From positions 331,892-395,891 of the forward strand of contig MU394087.1 of the NCBI GenBank assembly GCA_022578605.1: 64,000 nt of DNA, in the 5' to 3' direction. Of the stretch, positions 11,992 to 22,361 are shown one piece after another. The DNA is from Camillea tinctor. Taxonomy: Eukaryota > Ascomycota > Sordariomycetes > Xylariales > Xylariaceae. How positions within the stretch are numbered: position 1 is the first letter of the stretch; every line of letters starts with the position of its first letter. Below the pieces are notes generated by a model, which saw only the letters and a program-made list of their open reading frames with translations, made no database searches and was not told where the DNA came from. The translations under genes and the position numbers were made by a program.

Positions 11992-14856
11992 ATGTCCGAG
12001 TCCGATAAAGAACTAGACAACAGCATTGGTCGTACCGAGAACGTCTCCTCCACTGTTGAGAACACGGCGCAAGTACCACAACCCAATTCGGAAACTCCAG
12101 AGTTCAAAGAAGGCGGTTTTGGCTGGTCAGTCCTATTTTTCTAATTTTCAATCCTATCGAAACCTCGACTCTCGAGCGCTGGTCCAGAGTTATGTACCGA
12201 CAAACCACAAAGCCAATCGTCGATGGATTCATTAAGTCAATCGAAAAACATAAAACTAAAACCCCCATAGGGCTGTCATATTCGCAGTATTCATACTCAA
12301 CGCCCATACATGGGGTCTAAACTCCGTACGTGCAAATCATATCTAACACCGCCCACTGCACACATACAGCTTCCCCCCTCCGTCGTTTCATTAAAAGAAA
12401 ATAATAAAATACACGAGTGGGCTAGCTAACCACCGAGCGAATTGGGAAATACGCCGCCGCCGTGCGATAAATAGAGCTACGCCGTGTTTCTGGCCTATTA
12501 CCTAAAAACCAACACGTTCGAAGCGAGCCCCCTCGCGTATGCCTTCATTGGCGGGTTATCCATCTCCATAGGTAAGAGAGAAGCTGTCCTTTTGTTCCTT
12601 TTTTTTCTTTCTCGTCTATCCAAAAAAAAAAAAAAAAAAAAAAAACCTTGTTGTCCGAAAAATCCAGCCACATTACAACCCACCCACACCGCACTGCACC
12701 GCACAGATCGGACGGACGTCCATACTTACTTGCATATTATCCACGGACGGCGTAAGGGGAAAGGGGGTGATGGAGAAAAGCGGTCTTGTTTTATCCCTGT
12801 TTTTTTTTTTGGCTTCGTTATTTTTGAGTAAAAAGTACAACCGTGCTGACTTGAAGGGGGGATTTTTTATTTTCTACAGCCTTACTGGCTTCACCGCTCG
12901 CCACTACGCTGGTCGGGTGGAAGCGCTGCGGGACGAGATGGACTATCTTTCTAGGAGTAATCTTCGAGACGTGAGTGGCTAGATAGTGTCTCCTTTTTTT
13001 TTTCTCTCACTCTATTTCAGCTTATCCGGGGAGGGGGTTGAGGACGGAGAAAAGGGGGAGTGGGGGGTGTACTAGATACCCCTATAGCATTTGTATATTC
13101 CTAACTTACTTATCTCTCCGAGTTAAAGGGGTGTTGCCTTAACGTGGGCGGGTTTAGGAGTTTTGGGGAGATTTTGCTAATGCAACCCCCGAGGGAACAA
13201 CAGGATCGGCTTTCTAGGCTCGTCCTTCGCCTACGAGCTATGGCACATCCTGCTAAGCCAGGGGATCTCGTTCGGGTTCGGGATGGGCCTCTGCTTCGTA
13301 GCCTCGGCGGCCGTGCCGCCGCAGTGGTTCACGAAGCGGCGGTCCTTCGCCAACGCCATCGCGGCGTCCGGGTCGGGCTTCGGCGGCTTGTGCTACTCGC
13401 TCGCGGCCAACGCCATGATCGCGAGCATCGGCCTGCCCTGGACCTTCCGCGTCCTCGCCGTCATCTGCTTCGTCGTCAACGGCACGGCCACCTTCTTCAT
13501 CCGCGACCGCAACCGTGACATCGGCTCCGTGCACCTGGCTTTTGATTGGAAGCTCTTCAAGCGCCCGTCGTTCCTCTTGCTCGAGGGCTGGATGGTGCTC
13601 TCTATCATTGGGTACATCATCATCGTCTTCAGCATTGTCGCCTACTGCCAGGCCGTCGGCCTATCGGCTTCCCAGGCTTCTCTGGTCGGAGCCCTTTTCA
13701 ACCGTGAGTTGTCACCCCCTTGCCCCCATTTTGTGCAAACTGGTGAACTGCCTAAACTGATTCTAGCTGCAGTGGCGCAAGGTGTCGGGCGGCCCATCAT
13801 AGGGCTTTCGAGCGACTCGGTTGGGCGTCTGAACGTGGCTAACCTCTGCACGCTGTTCTGCGGCTTACTCTGCTTGTTCTTATGGACGTTTGGTGCCAGG
13901 ACACTAGCCGCGTGTATCATTTTCGCTCTGCTGAGTGGTCCCGCGGCTGGTGTTATGTGGGCAACCATTGCGCCCATATGCGCCGAGGTCGTTGGCCTCG
14001 CCCTCATCCCTTCTGGTACGCCGTCTTATTCCTTGGGGCTCGCCCCCCTCCTGTGGCGATCCCATGGTCCTAGCATTGCAGGCCCCATATGCTCTCTCCT
14101 GGTCGTCTGACCTCCTATGTTTTGAACACGCGGTTGCTAACTGGAAGAAGCGCTATCGATGACATGGCTCGTGCTTGTGCTGCCAGCAACATTCGCCGAA
14201 GTTATCGGTCTGAGTTTGAGACGACCCGGAAGCTGGGGCTTTTTGCACGCCCAGCTCTTCACAGCGTTCAGTAAGCAACTTCCATACGTTTCTTCTTTCT
14301 ATACTGTGCGTCCCGGGAATAGCGGGTGCTTATTCTGGCTTGATTCATAAATCATCTACTTCCGAGACATATTCCATAAGCATAAACCGCCACGGAATAA
14401 CACGTGCTAACTCTCGATTTTTAGTGTATATAGGGGCGTTTGTCTTTGGTACGTGTAAAAGAGCCCCTCAATCCTTTGCCCCCCCTTTTTTGCTTCTTCC
14501 ACTCCCACCCCACTTCTACCTGCCACTCTCCCAGATGAACGGCTTGTGTGTCCATAACATCTCCTCCCAAAAAGAGCTATTTGCATAACCGAGAAAGCGT
14601 TTATGGATCCCTACTGACCTATCCTTCTTCTTCTTGTCTCTCTCTAGGATGGTCTCTCCGTGCTTGGAAAGTCTGGGAACTAGAAATGGCCCATTTGGAC
14701 AAGGAACAGCGAGAGCTCGCCATACGCGACAACGGCGTCATACCGGAAACAAGCGAGGAGGGGGAAGCAGATATCGAACGGCACGTCAGCCGCACGCCGA
14801 CCGTCCGACAGCGGATATCGGCCCTCAAGGGTCTCTGGGCCATTCAGCGCGTGTAA
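11992..14856 (+). CDS. MFS transporter, monocarboxylate (MCT/MCH) type
   Basis: Nine exons encode about 492 residues: 11992-12125, 12271-12325, 12475-12571, 12880-12970, 13204-13703, 13767-14015, 14151-14270, 14425-14448 and 14648-14856. All introns are GT-AG and all phases agree. The product is a 12-TM major facilitator, presumably a proton-coupled carrier of monocarboxylates or similar solutes. TM1 carries the family signature EGGFGWAVIFAVF and HTWGLNSSYAVFLAYYL. The loop PPQWFTKRR between TM4 and TM5, and VGRPIIGLSSDSVGRLN in the second half, are typical of MCH proteins. The N-terminus (about 40 residues) and C-terminus (about 65 residues, acidic) are cytosolic. Exon 8 is only 24 nt and supplies part of TM12. 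Intron 3 contains 24 consecutive A (12622-12645). The substrate cannot be read from the sequence. Confidence 0.88.
12622..12645 (+). repeat. Poly(A) tract of 24 bases inside an intron
   Basis: A run of 24 A in the third intron of the MFS transporter gene. It follows a T/C-rich stretch. It is prone to sequencing or replication slippage, so its exact length should be treated with caution. Confidence 0.9.
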
Positions 14857-15090
14857 GTTAACGTAGCCACCCTAGTGTGATATATTTCGAGGTAGAGGGT
14901 CCGAGCTCATAGCGATGTCATTGAAGCTTTACTATTAACAATACATGTACACATGCCCAAATCACTCACAGACCTGTAGTATACCAAGTCTTCATAAAGG
15001 CACCAGTATATTTCTCTAGTGTAGATACTACGTATAGATAATATGATACCCATGCTATCAAAATATTTACTTGCCTTCATCCACCACCTC

Positions 15091-17931
15091 CTACCGTGCT
15101 TTCTTCGCAAGCGCTATAGCTTTGGCAGCCGCCTCGTCGAAGTCGTCGAACGCGAAGAGCGGTAACCCGCTCTCGGCGATGATGCGCTGGCCTTGCTCCT
15201 CGTTCGTGCCGCGAATGCGGACCACAACAGGGACGCGCACTTGCAGGTCCTTGAATGCCATGACGACTCCTCGGGCTATCATATCACCCAGCGTCAGACC
15301 GCCGAAGATGTTGACAAATATACACTACAAGATTTGTTTTGTCGATTAGTAAGTTCTCAACACGCTTACACGATTCTATATATGGTGTGTGGGGATAAAG
15401 AACGAGGGAGGGCATGGGACGGGGAACAAGTAAGAAAAGGGAGGGGAGGGGAAAGAGTAGGGCATAAGAGAAGAATACGTATATATATACCAAGCAAGAA
15501 AATAAAGAAGAGAGGCACATACCTTCACCCTCGGATCCCTCAAAATAATCTCAAAACTCCTCTTCACCGTCTCGCTCGTCGCCTTACCTCCCGTGTCCAA
15601 GAAATTCGCTACCTTGCCCCCCGCATCCGTCAGCGCATCCACGGTGTTCATAGCGAGCCCCGCGCCGTTGACCAGGGTCCCGATATTCGCCCGCTTGTCG
15701 CCCTCGTTGAGCTTGATGTACACGATACCCCCGTCATCATCACTCTTCTTCCCCTCCTTCTCTCCCTCCCGTGCCGAGGAGGGGCTGTAGCGTTGGTGTA
15801 TGTCCGCGTGCCGGCCGCCGCTCCGGAACGCGGCATCGTCGAAGCCTAGGCGCGCGGACACGACGCGCAGCGATTTCGGGAGGAACTGGAAGCGCGTATC
15901 GACGATGAAGGCCTCCTTCTCGACGAAGAGGGTGATGAGACCGGCAAGTATGCGTTCAAGGAAGGGGATCATCCGAGGCGGAAGTTTGAGGTACGAGGCG
16001 ACGGCTAGGATGGGTAGGTCACTGGCTGAGGTGGCATGATCCAAGTCGAAGTCAAATTTGGCGATGGCCGTGGGGGATAGGTTACTGGTCAAGCTTGCAT
16101 GATTGAAGATGTCGAAGTTGGATTGAGTGGAACTAGCTGGTGCTGATCCAGGGGGTGGTAGTCTCGACAGGGACGCGATAATGCAGGGCTTATTGGTAGA
16201 TCGGTTCACGGTCACGCCAAGTAGGGGCAGGGGAGTCCCGTCCTTTACTAACGTTGAGGCAGTAGGTTCATCGGCGGTAGGTACGTAATACTGGTGCAGG
16301 AGGCTGAGCGCTGTGTTCTGGGTCAGATATAAGCTCCGTGTCTGATGGGTTGCTGGGTGCTCTCGGCTAGTGATATGTGGGATAAAGTTAGTAGCAGTGC
16401 TATCACTAGGACTAGGCCGACGACAAGCAGTGTGGATTCCTCTTCGAGGGGGTTGTCTGGATGCCAGTGCGTTTTTGAGTACTGGGCCAAATTTCGAAGG
16501 ATGATTAATGACCGGTACTCCAGCTACTGCCAAAGCATGGGTTTTGTCCGAGGCAGATGGTTCACCAGGAAGAGCGAATGCGCCGGCGTGGCCCATTATA
16601 TGGCCTGGAACAGCATTGACACCGGCTACTAGAGCGATTATCGGTCTAATGATGGAAGCCATGTCAGCATGACTACACTATACAAACATCCAGCAACTCT
16701 GGTTACTAACTTCGGCTCGCTAGTCGTGGCCCGGTACTCTGCGATCCAGTCGGCGGCTTCGAGTTCTGCATGTCCACCGATCTCCCCAATAAGAGCAATG
16801 CCCTCTGTGTCGCTGTCTTCAGCGAGGATCTGTAATCCGTCTTTGAGGGTTGTTCCGGGTAGAATATCACCACCAACGCCAATACACATGCTCTGGCCCA
16901 GGCCAGCTCTCAGAGTTGAGGCAGCAGCTTTTACTGTCAAATAACCGTCTGATTGAGTACCTTGATAAGGGGTTTCTTACTCTCGTAACTCAAAGTGCCT
17001 GATCTCGCCACGATGCCTATTTTCCCGGGCTTAAAACAAGGGAGTGGCTGGAAGCCTATAAAAGGGGATAAGCCATAATGAGGTTGTAAGCTAGATGTCG
17101 AATAAGGATATATGCTGAGGTTTGGGACGCAACTACTAACCTATCCGGCACTTTCCAACGGAAGATATAATTCCAGGGGAATTGGCACCGACCAACCTCG
17201 ATACCGATTGGGTCTTTAAGATGGAGTGTATCTGTAACAAGAAAATAAGTTACTCCATACTCTATTTTATCATATCTAGTAGCTTAAACCCTACCCGAAG
17301 CATATCATGAAGTGGTATATGCTCTGCCACAGCAACAATGAGCGGCACCTCGGCCTCGATAGCCTCCTCGATGGCGCCGGTGGCCTGGTGCGCGGCAACA
17401 TAGATACCTGTGGCGTCAGGCTTCAGGACTTCCATGGCCTGACGGGTTTCAGCTTCGAAGAATCGTGCTAGGCTCTAGTATTTCCGTCTCACCTTCCGAA
17501 CCGTAGGCAGCACCGGCAAGCCCAGATGTTCGCCCTCGCGGCCTGGCGTAACACCACCCACGATATTAGTACCCCATTCTAGAGACTCCTTAGCATTAGC
17601 CGTCGCCTAAGGGTAGGTTAGCGAGTTTATACAGATATCCAGCGCATAGCATATAGCAATGGCCGAACAAAAAGAAAAACTCGCCTGTTTCCCTACATTG
17701 TATTGTTAGCTAGTAAACCATGGGCGAGAGAAACGAAAGCACTCAACCAGTAAAGCCTTGAAATATAACTCGCGTATGGCTGCCGATCTTGAGATTCTGT
17801 AGAGTCGAGTCATAAGGGCTACGAAGCGCTATAGTGCTTCCAAAACCCCGACTCGCAACGACGGGATTCCTATAAATTTCCTGTCTCGGTAACCCCTTTC
17901 GGGGCCTTGTCACCATAGCTCTGCGCAGCAT
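15091..17931 (-). CDS. Fused succinyl-CoA ligase-like protein (alpha plus degenerate beta)
   Basis: Nine exons on the minus strand give about 731 residues: 17931-17748, 17692-17685, 17606-17493, 17438-17295, 17231-17141, 17055-16981, 16933-16711, 16645-15523 and 15324-15091. Residues 1-30 look like a mitochondrial presequence (MLRRAMVTRPRKG). Residues ~45-340 are an ADP/GDP-forming CoA-ligase alpha subunit: CoA-binding Rossmann part (FQGFTGKQAT, GGVTPG), IGIVARSGTLSYE, and the phosphohistidine loop MGHAGAF with His at 299. A basic linker leads to a beta-like part from ~383 (RSLYLTQNTALSLL). The beta C-terminal ligase domain is intact (LVNGAGLAMNT, FLDTGGKA, IFVNIFGG). Its ATP-grasp part lacks GGRGKG and the EINPL motif. 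Family chemistry is acyl-CoA + NDP + Pi = acid + CoA + NTP, but activity is doubtful here. The start at 17931 was chosen because the presequence begins there. Neighbours are COX19 (same strand) and the convergent MFS gene. Confidence 0.85.
17607..17747 (-). other. 8-nt micro-exon flanked by two introns, the second GC-AG
   Basis: The intron 17747-17693 (GTTGAG...CAATGTAG) is followed by the 8-nt exon 17692-17685 (GGAAACAG). The next intron, 17684-17607, begins GCGAGT and ends CCCTTAG. Both introns carry GCTAAC branch-point-like sites 13-18 nt from the acceptor. Only this arrangement keeps the frame and restores the conserved GFTGKQAT of the CoA-binding domain. Skipping the micro-exon, or reading through the second intron, reaches a stop codon. 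Confidence 0.75.
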
Positions 17932-18954
17932 TTTGGGGAAATAAAGAGGTAGTGTCTTTACTGATTCAACTGCACATCGCACGGAGACGAAGTATAATAA
18001 AGATCTAAGTATAGGTAGATAAACAGTTAAAAAAAAACCCACCTCGGAAAGTATGGAATATAGAGAAATAAGACAAGACTGCTGTAGATCAAGGTAGCTT
18101 GCACTTATACAGAAAACAACGAATTACATGTAGTTCTTTAAGCCCGGCAACGGTCGCGGATTTGGTGCGGGTTTGGGGGTTTGGAGTTCGGGGCACTGGA
18201 TATAAGCCGGGTTTGCCGCGTCTAGACGGTGTGGAACTGGTTAAAAAGGGGGGAGGATGAGCTAAGAAGAAGGAAGGGTTGATAAAAAAATGTCTTTAAG
18301 ATACCTATTTGGGTACTTTGGTCTCTGAAGGGGAGAAAAAAAGAAAACAGAAATGGCAGAGAGATAATCCGACTGGTATTGCTAACTTGAAGTACATATG
18401 AATTTCAATGGGCGGGTACATAGACACCGGGCTAATATCCGACTCACTATTAGTGCTTCGTCACAACTTGTGTGCGCAGGCTCTGATAGTCCTAGTGGGT
18501 GTATGTTTGCTTTTATTAACAAATAAATAGTGCGGTAACTAAGGTTCTAGTTGATGTACTGTCGTGTTATCCCGGGTTCCTATGAGGTTGTGTCTATGTG
18601 CCAATCTAGACTGTTAGGAGTATCTTGATCTATCTAACGTAGTTGTATATCTTGTGTGACGTAGACTTCTTCCTAGACAATACCTATTGAAACCTATTAA
18701 ACTAGCTAGCGTTAATGCTGCAAGTTCTGCTTTTTAGATCTCGGGCTTGCTGTTGTCTGGAAGTTTGTATAGTAACCGTGGGAGCGTCAGTTTATAACAA
18801 ACGTCGTAATATAATATAACACATCGGCTATGCTCTTCTAGCGGCTGGGGCGGACTTCTTTTGGGGGTTTCCCTGACCTATTACCCCCTTTCTGGCCAAG
18901 TGCTGCTAAGTCATGTTATAGGTCATGTTACCAAGGTATCTGTGACGAATAACC
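17932..18954. other. Spacer between COX19 and the ligase-like gene
   Basis: About 1 kb between two genes on the minus strand. It should contain the COX19 3' UTR and the promoter of the ligase-like gene. I see no ORF, tRNA or clear repeat in it. Confidence 0.6.
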
Positions 18955-19498
18955 TTACGGTTTTGGATTTGCTGTCTCTCTCTTTCCGGGTTCTGAATTT
19001 GGTGGTGATTCCGCAAAGCCCAAGTTCCTAAATTCGTCCCTAGCCATCAAATTCCTAATACGACAAAGATTTGGTCAGTTTTATCCAGGAAGCTCCCCAT
19101 GTTTCTTCACAGCTGACAGGGTATATATATATATTTCCTTACCGGTCCATACGGCAGGCAAGATATGACTTTGCGAGCTGGCGGCATTCATCCTCGTTGA
19201 CACCCTTGACCTTCTTGATGCAGGAGAGGTAGCGGGTCATTACATGCTTGCATTCGCCTGTAGACGAGTAAGCCCCAGATCAGACACAGTCATGACTTGA
19301 TATATAAGTCCGGATTGGCTTGGGTGACTGACCATCATGATCTAGTGGGAAACTTCCGCGCTCTGGTCTAGAGATTGTCAACGCCAATACCAGACAATTG
19401 AGTTTTATAAGGAGAAGAAGTAATGGGCAAGACAATGCAACGTACGGGATTGGCTTCCCAGCATAGGGACCGCTTCCTGGACTACCGAAGGAACTCAT
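18955..19498 (-). CDS. cox19: Cox19, cytochrome c oxidase assembly protein, twin CX9C
   Basis: Four small exons on the minus strand, 19498-19446, 19367-19333, 19257-19143 and 19054-18955, give 100 residues. All introns are GT-AG, 75-88 nt, and phases match. The N-terminus [19 protein letters not shown] is followed by [15 protein letters not shown] and the CHCH fold: [11 protein letters not shown] and [11 protein letters not shown], two CX9C motifs whose disulfides hold a helical hairpin. It then ends [16 protein letters not shown] and a short polar tail. Cox19 is a soluble protein of the mitochondrial intermembrane space and cytosol. It is imported through Mia40 and supports copper delivery to cytochrome c oxidase with Cox11. 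Length and motifs fit the family closely. It lies about 1 kb upstream of the ligase-like gene on the same strand and is divergent from the secreted-protein gene. Confidence 0.94.
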
Positions 19499-20529
19499 GG
19501 AAAATCTACCAAAGTCCTTTACTAAGTTTATAAATTCTTGGAATTATCTAGTACGCGGTGGGAAGCTTGAATTTCAGTAACTTGATAAAGTCAGGTGATG
19601 GTATTGGCCTATCTTACATAGATGATGTTTTTAGATGTTGGTGGTGTGGTGTATATGAAAATTCGGGATTAGCTAGGTACCTAAGTACCTCAGCTGCCCA
19701 GCACCAGCAGCCCACCTACCCACCAGGATAAATGGATGATGATGGCTTTGCCTAGGTAGGAGGTAGCTTATCGATAATAGGTATGTTCTGTATGGAAAGC
19801 TCGTATAGAGCATACATCTCGGAGGTAGTAGAAACATTAGTGTAAGTTGATAGGTCCCTCCCCCACTTAACAGATCGGTCATGTAGGGGTAGTGAGAGAG
19901 ATAAGCCGAGAAGCCCCTGCCAACTCACCATGATGATTTGTGCACAATGCAGATTGTCCGCTGGTTGCCGGGCGAACAGTGCCACTTCGACGCTAGACCT
20001 TGACATCAGTCCGCAGCCGATGACCAGACATGCGCCAAGTTTGCAGCTTCTGGTGTCGTCCAATGTCTAAAAGCGCCCAGTACAATGGCGAGATGAATTG
20101 GGCAGGTACCTAAAAAAAAGAGAAAAGACCAAAAAAGGAGAAATAGAAGCAGACCGGGCTCCTAGTGCATTAACCTGTTGGACCTGTTCAACCTAAAAAA
20201 CCTGCAACTTATCAATCCTACCCCAATACCACCAATAATCTGATATACTGCTACTCCGTACTTCCCTACCACCAGCCAGCCCACCGACCAGCCGATCAAC
20301 CTACCATCAATCAAATCGAATCTTCTACACACGGATTGGAGTATTGCAGTCAACCAAAATCTAGGAAGAGCAAAAGACGAAAATAGAAGGAAATAAGAGA
20401 AAAGGGAGAAAAAAAGGGAAGAGGGAAACAAAACAAAAAAAGAACTTAGGGAATTACAATTACGGACCCTGCGATTGAAACGAACTTGTTCATATCCTAT
20501 ATCCCAAATCCCCTCGGAAATTTTGGAAC
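19499..20529. other. Divergent promoter region between COX19 and the secreted-protein gene
   Basis: About 1 kb with no supported gene. The part 20100-20160 and 20380-20440 is rich in A/G on the + strand. The short ORFs on the minus strand (19673-20063) have no recognisable motif. Confidence 0.55.
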
Positions 20530-21341
20530 ATGCGCATAAAACATTATCGGCATGTTGCCCTTTTCTCGATAGCTGTCTCGAATCTCTGTCAAGCTGCCGA
20601 CCCCATCAACCCATTGCGATTTCTAGATATATCCGAGTATTCGGCAGTGCAGAGGAGGGCTCTGGACTGCCCGGCCAACTATTTCAGCTGCGAAGACCAA
20701 GGCGCCGCCTTTGCCAACACATGTTGTGAAAATGGACAGCTGTGCTCATTAGATGCGCAACAGCAGGCAGCTTGCTGTCCTACCACGTACGTACCTCTCT
20801 ACCTTTCTTTTCTCTTTCTTTTTCTTTTTAGTTTCCCTAGAGAGAGGAACTCTCCCAGCTAATCCGTTATCGTGGGTGGAACAACAGAGCGACCTGCACC
20901 GGAGTAGCGCCCACAACCACGACAGCAGCGCCATCCTTCGTGACCAACTCGTACTTCTCCTTCCCCTACATAGCGACCTCGTTCGCCAATACAGTAGCCT
21001 GCTCATCAGCGCTGAGCCAGTGCTCGCGGAACTACATGGCCTGCGTGACGGGCCTGGCTGGCAATAGCGGCGGGTACGGTGTGACCATCGTGGTCCCTGG
21101 CGGAGGTGGCACGACGATCGCCCCAACCCAGGCTACAGTCCCTTCGGCCACCGCGACATCAGTTTGCTCGAGCCTGTCCTCGGAGGCGTGCTATAACATA
21201 CAGACTGGCGTGTGCGCTCAAGAGGGCGTCACGGCGGGCTTCACTATCGGAGGCGCAAATGCAGCACCGAGGCCGACGGCTGCTTGCATAGCTGGGGTGG
21301 TAGCTGGTGTGGGAATGGGACTCATGGGCGGACAGTTTTGA
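20530..21341 (+). CDS. Cys-rich secreted protein, possibly GPI-anchored
   Basis: Two exons, 20530-20786 and 20888-21341, give 236 residues. The intron 20787-20887 is GT-AG. A signal peptide is clear: basic start MRIKHYRH, hydrophobic VALFSIAVSNL, probable cleavage after CQA near residue 23. The N-terminal half is Cys-rich (CPANYFSCEDQG, CCENGQLC, CCPTTATCTG). A second Cys group follows (ACSSALSQCSRNYMACV), then a Thr/Ser/Ala/Pro-rich stretch likely to be O-glycosylated. The C-terminus, from AAPRPTAACIAGVVAGVG, is small-residue and weakly hydrophobic and ends GGQF, so a GPI signal is possible but not strong. I recall similar proteins in many filamentous ascomycetes, annotated only as hypothetical or GPI-anchored. 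Location is probably cell wall, plasma membrane or outside the cell. Function unknown. Confidence 0.82.
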
Positions 21342-22361
21342 TGTTTTTTTTTCTTCTTTTCTTTCTTTGTCTATTTTCTGGATGAATAAATGAAGAGGGA
21401 CAAAGTTGGTGAACAGGGGAATCTATTTTCTATTATAGGAATCGGATTTGGTTATAAATGAGCTCTCAGGTGAAGGGAATCATGAAAGGGGGGAACTCAC
21501 TAACCATAGGTGTAAATGGGACGATCTAATGATTTTTCATGAACCCCCCTTTTCCCCCTTTTTGGGACATTTGTATATGTTAGTGTTTTGTAGATATGGA
21601 TGTTTGGTAGGTGGGATATTATGAGGAATGTTCATTTGCAGGCAAGAGATGATATTTGAGGCTTGTATCTGTTGTGTTGAGCTGAGAGTTGCAGACCAGC
21701 AAAACAATCTAAATGAGGAAATGCACAACATGATGGGATTTCTTGTTTTTGCTTTTCTTTGGTTCTTTGTAAGTTATGCTCTTGTTATGTATATTTTTAC
21801 TGAACTTTAAATCACTTAGAATGACACTGTTTATGTCAACTATTTTTCTGTTATCTACCTATGCTTGAGTTTAAATAACCCCCCATCCCATCACTTGTAG
21901 AGAAGAGGGGGGACTTACACAGCGAAGATAACGGCTGATAGCAAAAGCGCTAACCTAGCTTTTTACTTTTACACTATGATCACCCCTTCCACTAACAACA
22001 TTGAAATGCCTAGGTTATAACGCTTAATACCTACTAGGGTAACCTACATACAGTACCTCAACACAGGTTAAGCCTTTACCTCTAAACCAACTCAACCCTG
22101 GTCAGATCAACTCAACTCAACTCAGCTCCCACTCAGTAACCTACAACATACTTCTATCTCCCAGCACACACAACAAAAAGTAAAGCTGCTCTCCTGAAAT
22201 AAAAAGGAATAAAAAGAAAAGAATAAATCCACCATTAGCCTCGGTTTAAAACACACAGACTTAGTCATCCCGATCATGCTCTACTCTCATGATCACCAAA
22301 CAGATTGTTTTTCTTGATGTTGTTCTGCGGATGACAGCACAATAACAATAAACGAAACGCT
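21342..22361. other. Intergenic region upstream of NPR3
   Basis: About 1 kb holding the 3' UTR of the secreted-protein gene and the NPR3 promoter. An ACTCAACTCAACTCA-type repeat lies near 22108-22125. No supported gene. Confidence 0.6.
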
